A stretch of 64,000 bases of DNA, from assembly GCA_903931945.1 (NCBI GenBank), contig CAIZEI010000098.1, positions 1-64,000 on the forward strand, given 5' to 3'. The notes below the pieces were generated by a model. That model had not been told where the DNA came from and searched no databases. It saw only the letters and a program-made list of their open reading frames with translations. Numbering within the stretch: the stretch's first letter is position 1; every line of letters starts with the position of its first letter. Positions 19,616 to 29,559 of this stretch are shown piece by piece. A program made the translations under genes and the position numbers. The DNA is from an uncultured Hyphomicrobiales bacterium (GTDB lineage: Bacteria > Pseudomonadota > Alphaproteobacteria > Rhizobiales > Beijerinckiaceae).

Positions 19616-20737
19616 TTAGAGGCGCAATAGTTTGGCCGCCGTGCCGCCAAGGATGGCGCTCTTGTCCGCGCCACTGAGGCCAGGCGTTTTCATGACATGC
19701 CCGACCGGGTCATTGACCCAGCCAAAGTTATAGTCGGTGCCAATCATGACCTGACTGGCGCCGGCGACGGCGACAAGGTGGCGCAAGGCCTCCGGCGAAA
19801 ACAGCAGCGAGTCAAAGTACATTTTGCGGAGGTATTCGGTGGGTTGCAGTTTTGGAGTGGGTCCCGGGCAGCCAGAGGATGCGCGGCAGCCATAGTCCAT
19901 CCGATCGGCGTAAGCAGGTAAATAGCCGCCGCCATGGGCAAAACTGATTTTCAGATTCGGGAAGCGATCCATCACGCCTTCGAAGATGAGATGTGAAATC
20001 GCAATGGTGGTTTCGAGCGGATTGCCGATCACATTTTCAAGATGGCCATTACCCTTGACGCGGCTTTCAACACCCGTGACTGCAGCGCTGTCCTGCGGAT
20101 GCATGAACAGCAACGCCTGCAGATCTTCGGCCTTCTTCCAGAAGGGGTCGAATCTGGGATGCGAAAGCTCCTGGCCTTCGACCGTGCCGCCAATGGCCGC
20201 GCCGCGAAGGCCCTGCTGCTTCATCCCGATTTCCAGCTGCTCAGCGGCAAGCTCCGGGAACTGCAACGAAACACTGGCGAAAGCCACAAGCCGATCCGGC
20301 GCGAGCGCACACATCTTCATCAGCTTTTCGTTCTGCAGATCGATGATCCGGCGCGCGAGATCGCGGTCGGCGCCATACCACCAGGCATTGATGCTCATCG
20401 CCTCGACATCGATCCCCTCCGCGTCCATTTCGGCAATGCGCGCTTCAAGGGGCGGGTTGTTCTGCGGGCTCCTGGTCGTGCTGGCAACGCGCCGTTCCAT
20501 GGGCGTTCCCTTCACCAGTTCAAGCGTTTCAGGAATGGCGCAATGGCAATGAATGTCGACCGTGCGCACGCGCTGGCCATCGACCATGACTTCACGGCGC
20601 GCAGCGCGTGATTGCGCTGAGGCGCGTTTCATCCCGCAGGCCATGCAGGCCACGCCGCTCGTAAATCCGCCCAGAAATCCCCTGCGTGTCGACAATGCCG
20701 CCTCCCGTTGAATTGACTTGCGTTCCGGCGTCCGCAT
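19616..20737 (-). CDS. amidohydrolase family protein (ACMSD/AHS2-like), Tat signal
   Basis: 373 aa; STRRGFLGGFTSGVACMACG, VDIHCHCAIPE, KISFAHGGGYLPAYADRMDYG, MIGTDYNFGW. Confidence 0.88.
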   Translation of the reverse strand: MRTPERKSIQREAALSTRRGFLGGFTSGVACMACGMKRASAQSRAARREVMVDGQRVRTVDIHCHCAIPETLELVKGTPMERRVASTTRSPQNNPPLEARIAEMDAEGIDVEAMSINAWWYGADRDLARRIIDLQNEKLMKMCALAPDRLVAFASVSLQFPELAAEQLEIGMKQQGLRGAAIGGTVEGQELSHPRFDPFWKKAEDLQALLFMHPQDSAAVTGVESRVKGNGHLENVIGNPLETTIAISHLIFEGVMDRFPNLKISFAHGGGYLPAYADRMDYGCRASSGCPGPTPKLQPTEYLRKMYFDSLLFSPEALRHLVAVAGASQVMIGTDYNFGWVNDPVGHVMKTPGLSGADKSAILGGTAAKLLRL

Positions 20738-20826
20738 TCCGCCAAAGCTTCCGTCCGAAACATAGGATCAATCGCGCCAGCGATCAAACGGATTTGCCGG
20801 AGATAGCGGCTGTCTGGCGAAGAATA

Positions 20827-21912
20827 TCAGGCAATCGTCTCGCGCATCCATGTGTCGGCGATCGCGGCGATCTCGAGATTGTTTTTCTCCAGCATCAGCA
20901 TATGGCCATTGCCCGAAACGCCTATATCTGCAAGCCGGATGAAGGTTGTTCTGGCCATGCCGGCTTGCCGCATATACCGAACCGTACAATGGTCATAGGC
21001 TGCATGGTAGGACGCCTCGGCCATCACAACGAGGACTGGCATGTCGATGAGATGGGCGAGCTTGCGTGCGGGCTCGGCCTGCTCCCAGCACGGGGCAAGT
21101 TGAGGCGTGTCGCCTTTGGCCTGACGGACAAATTCCAGATCGCCAGCATTATTCAACGGGGGATCATAGGCGAGCGGCTCGGCGGTCAAACCGTAGGGTT
21201 TGGTGAAGGCGCCATCGTCAAACCAGTCTGGCGCACCCTTTGTCACAAGGTCATGCACCGGCGGGCCGGAGGGCTCCATGGCGACGATGCCCTTGACCAG
21301 ATGCGGACGCGCGTCTGCGACCAGCCAGCCAAAAGTTCCCGATTGGGAATGTGTGAACAGAATCGCAGGCCCAAGTCTGTCGAGCAAAGCGGCTCCAGCG
21401 TCGCGATTAAGCGCCTGCTGGCGGGGAAAGCTTTCGATCGAGGGAAATTGTTGCGCCATGAACTGGTCGAATACGGGATCTCCGGCGATGGGTGTTCCCG
21501 GCCATTGCGTGTGACGATGGGCCTGCGGCCAGAGATTGAATTGTTCAGGCGCAACAAACTGCCGCCGCACGCGCTCGGCGCCCATCCGGGTTGTGCCGCC
21601 GACCTGATCCGCGTGAAAGGGCGAACGCGCGCGGGCCGGTTGATCCAGAATATAGACCGCATAGCCTTGTCGCAGGAAATACTGCGCCCATCCCTCGCGC
21701 CCATCGGGCGTGCCGGTGTAATTGAGACCGCTCTGGCCGCCGCCAGCAAAAAATACCAGCGGGAAAGGCTGCGTGCGATGTTCGGGAATCTGGAATTCAA
21801 CAAACATTTGCCCGGTGAAAATTTTTCCGTCCGGCGTATCGACGTAACGTCCACCGACAAAAAAATAGCCCTGTTCGGCAATATGAAGCGGCGAATGCCC
21901 GGGTGCGGCCAT
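20827..21912 (-). CDS. alpha/beta hydrolase family protein
   Basis: Start set at MAAPGHSPLHIAEQGYFFVGG; VYILDQPARARSPF, ILFTHSQSGTFGWLVADARP nucleophile elbow (HSQSG). Confidence 0.8.
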   Translation of the reverse strand: MAAPGHSPLHIAEQGYFFVGGRYVDTPDGKIFTGQMFVEFQIPEHRTQPFPLVFFAGGGQSGLNYTGTPDGREGWAQYFLRQGYAVYILDQPARARSPFHADQVGGTTRMGAERVRRQFVAPEQFNLWPQAHRHTQWPGTPIAGDPVFDQFMAQQFPSIESFPRQQALNRDAGAALLDRLGPAILFTHSQSGTFGWLVADARPHLVKGIVAMEPSGPPVHDLVTKGAPDWFDDGAFTKPYGLTAEPLAYDPPLNNAGDLEFVRQAKGDTPQLAPCWEQAEPARKLAHLIDMPVLVVMAEASYHAAYDHCTVRYMRQAGMARTTFIRLADIGVSGNGHMLMLEKNNLEIAAIADTWMRETIA

Positions 21913-21920
21913 GCCTGAAT

Positions 21921-23012
21921 TCACCCTTTGGCTCGTTGCCGGATTACAAAATTGTCGAATGGATATTCTGCGACTTGCCACCACAGATATTGATCGTTGC
22001 GCGCGGCCATATAGGCATCGTGCAGGCGTTGAAATTTTGGATCGTCGCTGGCTGTTTCCCGATAGACGTCATTGGCGGCCTGCCACAGGCTTTCCATGAC
22101 ATCGGGTGGGAAGGCGCGCAGATGCGCGCCGCCCTCAACCAGGCGTCGCACGGCCGCCGGATTGAGCGTGTCATAGGCGGCAAGCATCCGCGTATGCGCC
22201 AGCGCGGCCGATTGTTTCAGGATCGCCTGGAGCGATTTTGGCAATTCGTTCCATTTTGCTGAATTGATGGCGATATGGATTGCCAGGCTCGGCTGATGCC
22301 AGCCGGGATAGAAATAATTCGGCGCGGCTTTGGCAAGATCGAGTTTTTCATCGTCAGCGGGCGAAACCCAGGTCGCGGCGTCGAGCGCGCCAGACTGCAG
22401 CGCGGCCGTAATATCCGCGCGTGCGACGGCGACGGGTTTTGCCCCGAGACGTTGCACAATCTTGCCGGCGATGCCCGCAATGCGAATTTTCAGCCCCTGG
22501 AAATCGGCGACCGATTTGACGTCATTGCGGAACCAGCCGCCCATTTCGCAGCCAGTGTCGCCAGCGAGCAAAGCGACAATGTTATGCCCGGCCAGCACCT
22601 CGTCGATGAGGTCGCCGCCGCCGCCGCGATTGATGAAGGCTGCGTGTTGCCGGGCGTTCATCCCGAAGGGGACGCCGGTGGCGAATATAAGCGCGGGCTC
22701 GACGCCCCACCAGTAATTCAAGGCCGTCAGCGCGCAATCGGCGCGTCCATCCCTGACCGCTTCAAGCGCATCCACTGCGCCGGCAATTTCGCCCGGTGGA
22801 TGAATTTCAATGTCGATGAGGCCGTCGCTCGCATCGCGCGCGGCCTGAGCAAAATCGCGTGCGCCGCCGTAGAGGAGGTCGAACGACGCAGGAAAACTGG
22901 ACGTGAGCTTCCACCGGACTTTCGTAGAGGCCGCCTGCGCAATGGCGGGCGCCGCAATGGCGCCGCCGGCGACGCCAAGGCCAGTGGCGCGAAGAAACTC
23001 TCGGCGCTTCAT
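21921..23012 (-). CDS. TRAP transporter solute-binding protein (DctP-like), Tat signal
   Basis: MKRREFLRATGLGVAGGAIAAPAIAQA signal; WKLTSSFPASFDLLYGGARDFAQAA; GGWFRNDVKSVADFQGLKIRIAGIAGKIVQRLGA. Confidence 0.92.
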   Translation of the reverse strand: MKRREFLRATGLGVAGGAIAAPAIAQAASTKVRWKLTSSFPASFDLLYGGARDFAQAARDASDGLIDIEIHPPGEIAGAVDALEAVRDGRADCALTALNYWWGVEPALIFATGVPFGMNARQHAAFINRGGGGDLIDEVLAGHNIVALLAGDTGCEMGGWFRNDVKSVADFQGLKIRIAGIAGKIVQRLGAKPVAVARADITAALQSGALDAATWVSPADDEKLDLAKAAPNYFYPGWHQPSLAIHIAINSAKWNELPKSLQAILKQSAALAHTRMLAAYDTLNPAAVRRLVEGGAHLRAFPPDVMESLWQAANDVYRETASDDPKFQRLHDAYMAARNDQYLWWQVAEYPFDNFVIRQRAKG

Positions 23013-23116
23013 GCTGGGAAAACTCCGCATTACGCTATGCATAATGAACGCTATGCATAATTACAAACAGCCATTATACGGCGAAAAAAGGCCGACACAA
23101 CGACCATAACATGAAC

Positions 23117-24244
23117 TCACTCTATCACAATGCGGGGAAACGCGCGCGCGCCGCCGCCTTCCAGCCGAGCCATGACTCCGGCTGCGATGTCGCGATAAAT
23201 CCGGGCGTGATGCGACGTGGGATCGACAGCAACCACAGGACGCCCCTCATCCGATGTTGCGCGGATTTCCATATGCAGGGGGACCTCGCCAAGGAAGGGG
23301 ACGCCAAGCTTTTCGGCCTCGTGGCGCGCGCCACCGTGCGAGAAAATATCCGAGCGCGTTCCGCACTGCGGGCACATGAAATAGCTCATATTCTCAACGA
23401 CGCCGAGAACCGGCACATTCACTTTGCCAAACATGCCAACTGCGCGGCGCGCGTCGATCAGCGCCAGATCCTGCGGCGTTGAAACGATCACAGCGCCTTT
23501 CAGCGGCACAGTCTGCGCCATCGTCAACTGCGCATCGCCTGTCCCTGGCGGCATATCCACAACGAGGCAATCCAGTTCGCCCCACGCGACATCGCGCATC
23601 ATCTGGGTCAGCGCCGATTGCACCATCGGGCCGCGCCAGATCATTGCGGTTCCTTCGTCGACAAGAAAGCCGATCGACATCACCTTGATCCCGTAGGCCT
23701 CGAGCGGGCGCATGACCTTGCCATCCGTTTCCGGCTTGCCGCCAAGGCCAAACAGACGCGGCATCGAGGGACCGTAGACATCGGCGTCGAGCACGCCGAC
23801 GCGCCAGCCATGCGCGGCCAGGCCGAGCGCAAGATTCGCCGATGTTGTCGATTTGCCAACTCCGCCCTTACCCGAGGCGACTGCGATGATGTGTTTGACT
23901 CCGGGAATACCAGTGGGCTTTTGCGCGGCTTGCGCGCGTGGTCCCGGTCCTGCCGGCGCGCCCGCCTGGAGCCCCGGCGTCTGTCTGGCGGCGCCGGCCG
24001 GGCGCTCGGCGGTCAATGTCACAACGGCTCCGCTGACGTTTGGCAGTTGCTTGATCACCGCCTCGGCCGCGCGGCGCATCGGTTCAAGGGCCGCGGCGCG
24101 GGCGGGATCGACTTCAATCGAGACAAAGACCTTGCCGCCCACCGTTGTGACGCCGGCAATGGTCCCCGATTGGGGGAGCGGCGTGACGCCGTCAGGACCC
24201 GGCACGCGCGACAGCGCCGCCACAATCTCTTTCTCACTGGCCAT
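23117..24244 (-). CDS. mrp: Mrp/NBP35-family ATP-binding (Fe-S carrier) protein
   Basis: 375 aa; IIAVASGKGGVGKSTTSANLALGLAAHGWRVGVLDADVYGPSMPRLFG; VVENMSYFMCPQCG. Confidence 0.96.
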   Translation of the reverse strand: MASEKEIVAALSRVPGPDGVTPLPQSGTIAGVTTVGGKVFVSIEVDPARAAALEPMRRAAEAVIKQLPNVSGAVVTLTAERPAGAARQTPGLQAGAPAGPGPRAQAAQKPTGIPGVKHIIAVASGKGGVGKSTTSANLALGLAAHGWRVGVLDADVYGPSMPRLFGLGGKPETDGKVMRPLEAYGIKVMSIGFLVDEGTAMIWRGPMVQSALTQMMRDVAWGELDCLVVDMPPGTGDAQLTMAQTVPLKGAVIVSTPQDLALIDARRAVGMFGKVNVPVLGVVENMSYFMCPQCGTRSDIFSHGGARHEAEKLGVPFLGEVPLHMEIRATSDEGRPVVAVDPTSHHARIYRDIAAGVMARLEGGGARAFPRIVIE

Positions 24245-24333
24245 TTCAGTTGCGATCCCGGTTGTACGCCGTTGATTTGCGTTGCGTTATAGGCGCATGA
24301 CGCGAACGGTCAAAGGGGGGTGCGATCGGGGTT

Positions 24334-25938
24334 GTGCTCCGCCCCCGGATTGCGTGTTGCATGTCTGACTCGGTCAGGGGTAAGGAGTGCCCGGCTCTGT
24401 CAGACGTCTCTGCGCGCGCAGGTTGCTCCGGGGCCAGGAAAAGAAAAGTGACACTTCCCAGCGGCTCGTTCGACCCGACGAAAACCCCCTCCCTGTTCTG
24501 GTCGGTCTATCCATCGGTGATGCTGCCGATGTATATGGCCGTGCAGGATCAAACGATTGTCGCCAGCGCTTTGCCCGGCATTGCCGCCTCGCTTGGCGAT
24601 GTCGAGCATGTTTCATGGGTCGTCGTATCCTATCTGGTCACAGCAACGATCGCAGCTCCTGTCTATGGCTATCTTGGCGATGTCTTCGGGCGACGCAAGC
24701 TGATGTTCCTGGCGCTGGGTCTGTTCATTTTCTCATCGTTCCTGTGTTCGCTGGCGCCCAATATCGCACTGCTGGCAGCGGCGCGTGCGCTTCAGGGGCT
24801 TGGCGGCGGCGGACTCATGTCGCTGTCGCAGGCCTTGATCGGCGAGATCGTGCCGCCGCGCCAACGCGGTCACTATCAGGGCTATCTGGCGACAGTCGCC
24901 ACCGTGGCGGCGGTTTTGGGGCCGGTCGTCGGCGGGCTGATGACCGAGCGATTCGGTTGGCGCTCGGTGTTTCTGTTCAATACGCCGCTGGTGGCGGTCG
25001 CCTTTGTCATGGTGTTCCGGATTCCGGTTCGCGCGGGGGCGCGGCGCGCCGGCTTTGCCTTTGATGCGCCGGGTTTGCTCTATTTTGTCTGCTTTGTCGT
25101 TCCTGTGCTGATCGGGCTCGAACAGGCGCGCCGTTTCGATGCGGGTTCGCTCGAACTGATCGCCGCGCTGTTTGCGCTCGGCGCGGTCGCCTTGTGCCTC
25201 CTGCTGCGCCGGGAGAAGATCGCCGCTTCGCCGCTGCTGCCCCTCGAAATGCTGCGGCTCACGCCCATCTGGAAAGCCAATTGCCTTGCGATTTGTCACG
25301 GGGCGGCATTGACGCCGTTGGTCGCTTTCCTGCCGATCTACTTTCGTGTCGCGCATGGCGCGTCGGCATCGCAAACCGGCCTTTTGCTGCTTCCGGTGAG
25401 TGTGTTCATCGGCCTTGGTTCGATCCTGACCGGGCGTCTGATCACGCGCACAGGCCGCACGATGATATGGCCGACGATCGGGCTTGCGGGCGCGCTGGCT
25501 GCATTCACGCTTTTTGCCCTGGAGCTGGTTTTTCTGCCGCTGCGCGATCTGATGATCATCCTCAGCGTCGCATCGTTTTGCATCGGTTCGGTCATGGCGG
25601 TTGTGCAAGTGACCGTGCAGAAAGAGGCGGGCCGCAAATTCATTGGCTCGGCGGCGGGCTCGGTGCAATTCTCGCGGACGGTCGGCGCGGCGTTCGGAAC
25701 GGCGCTGATGGCGAGCGTGCTTTTCGCCTCATTGTCAGTGAGCGATCCTGAGGCGGCGCTTCTGTTCGGACGCATCGTCGATAGCGGCCCTTCAGCGCTG
25801 GACGGGCTTGACGCCATACGTCGCACAGTCATCGAGGGTGAAATCGCCTCGGCCTTTCGTGCAGCTTTTCTGCTCGTCGCCGGTTTTGTCGCCTGCGGAC
25901 TGCTGCTTGCCGCAACAAATCCCTCGCGGCGGATCTGA
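24334..25938 (+). CDS. MFS transporter, DHA2 (EmrB/QacA-like) family; true start possibly GTG at 24448
   Basis: SVMLPMYMAVQDQTIVASALPGIAASLGD...WVVVSYLVTATIAAPVYGYLGDVFGRRK, about 14 TM. Confidence 0.92.
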   Translation: MLRPRIACCMSDSVRGKECPALSDVSARAGCSGARKRKVTLPSGSFDPTKTPSLFWSVYPSVMLPMYMAVQDQTIVASALPGIAASLGDVEHVSWVVVSYLVTATIAAPVYGYLGDVFGRRKLMFLALGLFIFSSFLCSLAPNIALLAAARALQGLGGGGLMSLSQALIGEIVPPRQRGHYQGYLATVATVAAVLGPVVGGLMTERFGWRSVFLFNTPLVAVAFVMVFRIPVRAGARRAGFAFDAPGLLYFVCFVVPVLIGLEQARRFDAGSLELIAALFALGAVALCLLLRREKIAASPLLPLEMLRLTPIWKANCLAICHGAALTPLVAFLPIYFRVAHGASASQTGLLLLPVSVFIGLGSILTGRLITRTGRTMIWPTIGLAGALAAFTLFALELVFLPLRDLMIILSVASFCIGSVMAVVQVTVQKEAGRKFIGSAAGSVQFSRTVGAAFGTALMASVLFASLSVSDPEAALLFGRIVDSGPSALDGLDAIRRTVIEGEIASAFRAAFLLVAGFVACGLLLAATNPSRRI

Positions 25939-25947
25939 GGGAGGCGA

Positions 25948-26466
25948 TCAGACAGGCCGGAAATCCGGCGCTGCTTCCAATTGTTCAAAACCGCAGCCGC
26001 GATCGACCGTCGTTGCGGCGGAGAGATTGGGCTCGACCACCAGAAACCGGGCGATCCTGTCTTCGGCCGGATTGAAATGCTGAATGACAATGCCTTCTTT
26101 CTTGAGCGGCAGGTTGACGACGTCCCTCGCCTTCCAATTGTGCCTGACGCCATCGAGAATTGTGTAGCCATTGCCTTCAATGATGAACAGAATCTGCCCG
26201 CCCTGGAACTGCAGTCGTCCAGAGCGTCCGCGCGGCGGGATTTCCTGCTCATAGATGGAGAGCGTTGACAGTTTGATATCCTTGATCGCGGGATGCATGT
26301 ACCAGCGCATCAGGCCCTGGGAGTTAACCTCCGTCGGCAAGTCGCGGCGGCGCACGACCTGCACTGCGTTGGCGCGTTCCTCGCGCTGCTCATCGCGCAA
26401 TTTGATCAACTCGTTCCAGAAATTGGTTTGTGCGAGTTTGTCTTTCCGGTCGCTCATGCCGTTCAT
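25948..26466 (-). CDS. cupin-domain protein
   Basis: 172 aa; PPRGRSGRLQFQGGQILFIIEGNGYTILDGVRHNWKARDVVNLP. Confidence 0.75.
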   Translation of the reverse strand: MNGMSDRKDKLAQTNFWNELIKLRDEQREERANAVQVVRRRDLPTEVNSQGLMRWYMHPAIKDIKLSTLSIYEQEIPPRGRSGRLQFQGGQILFIIEGNGYTILDGVRHNWKARDVVNLPLKKEGIVIQHFNPAEDRIARFLVVEPNLSAATTVDRGCGFEQLEAAPDFRPV

Positions 26467-26490
26467 TCCTCATGCGTTCCTGCATCTTGA

Positions 26491-26585
26491 GCATTTTCCG
26501 ATCCGACTGGATCGGAAAATGTCTCTGAATTCTTCATTTTCGCGTTTTCTTTATGTGAACCGGGTCCCACGTCGCTTGAAAACGC
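26491..26585. repeat. composite intergenic palindromic element
   Basis: Perfect 13-bp inverted repeat CATTTTCCGATCC-GACT-GGATCGGAAAATG (26492-26521) followed by GCGTTTTC...GAACCGGGTCCCACGTCGCTT..GAAAACGC (26542-26585). Confidence 0.75.
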
Positions 26586-27602
26586 TCAGCGAAAATATTT
26601 TCGCGCCAGTCCGATCTGTTCGGGCGTCGCCTGAAAGGCTTCCAACACGGTCTCTTCAACATGCGTGGCCGTCGCAGGCGTCAGCACGAGTTTTTCGCGC
26701 GCTGCGTCGGCGACATATTCAGGATCGGAGGCGAGCCTGTCAAACGCCAGCCTGACAGCCTCTACTCTATCATGCGGCGTGTGCGGCGGCAGCGCAACGG
26801 ATTGGCCGATTTCATCGGGGCCAAAAAACAGATTGAAAACAGCTCGCTGATCGGGTGTTTCAGCAAGCTCGAAGATTGAAGGGGTTCCGGGCAGGTCGGC
26901 ATTGGGAAAGCGTGTGTACTGCGCGATGGCGACGACCTTTCCATCCGCGATCCAGTCGGGATGCGAGAGCTTCATGAAAGTCCAGGGCATGACGGCCGCT
27001 TCCACCTCGCCCCGTTCGAGCGCCAGAATCGCATCCGTAGTGCCGGAATAGCCTGCGATGATCTTGAATCTGGTCCCCGCCAGCCCGTTCATCATGTTTG
27101 AGGTAATCTCCGCCTGACTGAGCGGGCCGGTGCTCGCCACGACGGTCTGGCGCGTGCGCAGATCGCCGATCGTTTTGGTGGGTGCGCTATGCCACGCAAA
27201 CAGCGTTGCTGTCGGCGACACAATCCGCCCGACCCAGTTGAAGGCGCGCGCGTCATATTTGATTTCGGGCATTCCCACAGCCTGCGCCAGCGCAATATTG
27301 GGCACCGATACGCCCAGCGCCGTTCCGTCCTGCGGCGCCAGGCCATAGAGCCAGTTGGCGGCGATCATCCCGGCGGCTCCGGGCATATTCTGCGGGATAA
27401 TATTGGGTTGCCCAGGGATCAGGCGACCGAGATGCCGCGCAACCAGCCGTCCATAAAGATCGAAAGAACCCCCGGGCGCATTGGGAATGACCAGCGTGAG
27501 CGTCCTCCCGCGATAGAATTCGGCAGGCGTTTGCGCTCTGGCGCCGACGCCCGCAGCCAAAAAAAGGGCCAGCGCAAGACCCGCCCGCCAGAATCCAGTC
27601 AT
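26586..27602 (-). CDS. TctC/Bug-like substrate-binding protein
   Basis: Start set at MTGFWRAGLALALFLAAGVGARAQ; YRGRTLTLVIPNAPGGSFDLYGRLVARHLGRLIPGQPNIIPQNMPGA. Confidence 0.88.
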   Translation of the reverse strand: MTGFWRAGLALALFLAAGVGARAQTPAEFYRGRTLTLVIPNAPGGSFDLYGRLVARHLGRLIPGQPNIIPQNMPGAAGMIAANWLYGLAPQDGTALGVSVPNIALAQAVGMPEIKYDARAFNWVGRIVSPTATLFAWHSAPTKTIGDLRTRQTVVASTGPLSQAEITSNMMNGLAGTRFKIIAGYSGTTDAILALERGEVEAAVMPWTFMKLSHPDWIADGKVVAIAQYTRFPNADLPGTPSIFELAETPDQRAVFNLFFGPDEIGQSVALPPHTPHDRVEAVRLAFDRLASDPEYVADAAREKLVLTPATATHVEETVLEAFQATPEQIGLARKYFR

Positions 27603-27701
27603 CTCACGCTCCGGCGCCGCTTCCATCGCCTGCGGCTTGCTCTTATACAGGGGACAGTGTTTTGCGCCGCTGCGAGCGGCTGTCAACAAGCTGGAGGAAA
27701 T

Positions 27702-29306
27702 ATGCGACTCAAGAGCAAATGTCTGGCGTCATTATCCATATTGGCTTGCCTGACGGCGGGCGCGCGCGCAGGCTCCATCGAGGGACTCGTCACAGGCCCC
27801 GATGGCAAGCCATATCTCGGCGCTTTTGTGGTAGCGCGCAACACTCAAAACAAGATGACCACGAGCGTGCTCTCGGATGCACAGGGGCGCTATCATATCG
27901 GCGGTTTGCGCGACGCCGCCTATCAGGTCAGCATCGGCAGCATTGGATTCAAGGTCGATGCCCACGATAACATCGCCTTGAAGGGCGATCAGAAAACCAA
28001 TCTGGACTTTCAATTGCAGAAGCGCCCGGTGCGGTGGGGCGAACTGACGACCTGGCAAGGCCGGCAGCTCCTGCCAAAGACGGCCGAACACGACCTCAGT
28101 CATACCGATCCTTTCTTCCAGACCTGTTTCCAGTCCTGTCACTCCTTCCAGAATCGCATTGCCGGGACGGAGCGCGATCTCGACGGTTGGCGCGACCGCG
28201 TAAAATACATGATGGACACGATGATTGGCGGCGCTCCGGATGCGAAAAAAAGCGAAGACATCGCGCAATATCTGAACGTCCTGTTCGGGCCGAACTCGCC
28301 GAAGCCCGCGTCGCCCGAAGATATGCCGGCCTACGCATCTCTGCTGCGGCCAGTCAGCGCAAAAGCGACCGATATCGCTTATGTTGAATATGATTTTCCC
28401 GCAGCCAACGGCATGGGCCCGTGGAGCGCTGTTGAAGACCGGGACGGCAAACTCTGGATTCCGTATTACGGCAAGGGCAACGAAGTCGCGAGGCTCGACC
28501 CCGATACAGCCGAAATCGAGCATTTCAAGCTGCCGTTCGCCAAGACGGCGGGCATCCACTCAGCCGTGCCGGCGGCGGACGGATCGGTCTGGTTCACGGA
28601 AATGGCGATGGGCAAGATCGCCCGGCTCGATCCCAAAACTCGAGAAATATCTGAATTTCAAAGCCCGCCGCTGGCGAATGGGAAGAATCCCGGTTCGCAT
28701 ACGATCAGCGTTGACAAGCGGGGCCTTGTCTGGGTCAGCAGCGTTGGCCCGGCGATCACGATGTTCGATCCAAAGACGTCGGAGTTTCACCATTACGATC
28801 TGGCGGGCACCTACGGGAATGTCACCGCGCCGAATGGCGACCAGTGGTTCACCGCATTCCGCAATGGCGGACCGATCGCCCGAATCTCCGCCGACGGCGT
28901 GATGAAGACCTTCCAGCCGCCGACCGACGGGAAGCCGCAACGGTTGCAGGTCGACAGCGACGGCAGTGTCTATTTTAGCGAGCGGCAGGGCAACAAGATT
29001 GGAAAACTCGATCCTGACACCGGTGCGTTCAAGGAATATCCGCTGCCGGGGCCGGAGGCGAGCCCCTATGCCGTGGGTATCGATCGCGACCATAACATCT
29101 GGTATTCCTCGCATGAACAGGACACGCTCGGCCGTCTCGATCCAAAGACCGGCGAAGTCACCGAATATCCCTATCCGCACCCCGAAATCTCGATGCGCGA
29201 GTTCTTTCCCGATTCGAAAGGACGCATGTGGTACGCGAGCTCGGCCAATAACAAGATCGGCTATTTCTATATCAACTCAGGCGCCAGCGCCGATGTTGTA
29301 AGATAG
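27702..29306 (+). CDS. carboxypeptidase-regulatory-like domain + putative haem site + Vgb-type beta-propeller protein
   Basis: GGAGG RBS at 27693, ATG 27702; N-term signal; IEGLVTGPDGKPYLGAFVVARN; CFQSCH; repeated LDPDTAEIEHFKLP / LDPKTGEVTEYPYP propeller repeats. Confidence 0.82.
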   Translation: MRLKSKCLASLSILACLTAGARAGSIEGLVTGPDGKPYLGAFVVARNTQNKMTTSVLSDAQGRYHIGGLRDAAYQVSIGSIGFKVDAHDNIALKGDQKTNLDFQLQKRPVRWGELTTWQGRQLLPKTAEHDLSHTDPFFQTCFQSCHSFQNRIAGTERDLDGWRDRVKYMMDTMIGGAPDAKKSEDIAQYLNVLFGPNSPKPASPEDMPAYASLLRPVSAKATDIAYVEYDFPAANGMGPWSAVEDRDGKLWIPYYGKGNEVARLDPDTAEIEHFKLPFAKTAGIHSAVPAADGSVWFTEMAMGKIARLDPKTREISEFQSPPLANGKNPGSHTISVDKRGLVWVSSVGPAITMFDPKTSEFHHYDLAGTYGNVTAPNGDQWFTAFRNGGPIARISADGVMKTFQPPTDGKPQRLQVDSDGSVYFSERQGNKIGKLDPDTGAFKEYPLPGPEASPYAVGIDRDHNIWYSSHEQDTLGRLDPKTGEVTEYPYPHPEISMREFFPDSKGRMWYASSANNKIGYFYINSGASADVVR

Positions 29307-29441
29307 GTCGTGCGAGGCGGGGCGCTCCAAAGCGATGTTTTGCCGAGCCGGGTCTGACCGAGATCCATCCGCATGAAGTCCGCGCCGCATAGGTCTCTCC
29401 GGTTTCCGGCTTTTTTGGGCTGATATACGCATTTCAAAGAG

Positions 29442-29447
29442 TTGACA
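29442..29447 (+). promoter_or_regulatory. candidate -35 element (TTGACA) upstream of infC
   Basis: TTGACATATCGCGTATAAGACCCAATTCTATAG; -10 assignment is ambiguous. Confidence 0.3.
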
Positions 29448-29559
29448 TATCGCGTATAAGACCCAATTCTATAGACGGGTCCGGTCCTCGTGGCGCGAGT
29501 CGCGGGGCGACGCTTCGTTTTGAAAGCCGGGTCCGAACCACAATCGCAGGAGATTGACC

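Noticed and set aside
20686-21918. 410-aa plus-strand ORF
   Set aside because: Antisense to the alpha/beta hydrolase gene
22608-22630. GCC/GCG-rich short repeats
   Set aside because: Codon-level low complexity in coding sequence, no CRISPR-like spacing
27189-27701. N-terminal extension of the 705-aa ORF
   Set aside because: Overlaps the minus-strand TctC-like gene; a strong RBS and signal peptide place the start at 27702
29399-29416. CCGG-TTT-CCGG followed by six T as terminator after the Vgb-like gene
   Set aside because: Only a 4-bp stem with a 3-nt loop; too weak to call without RNA data
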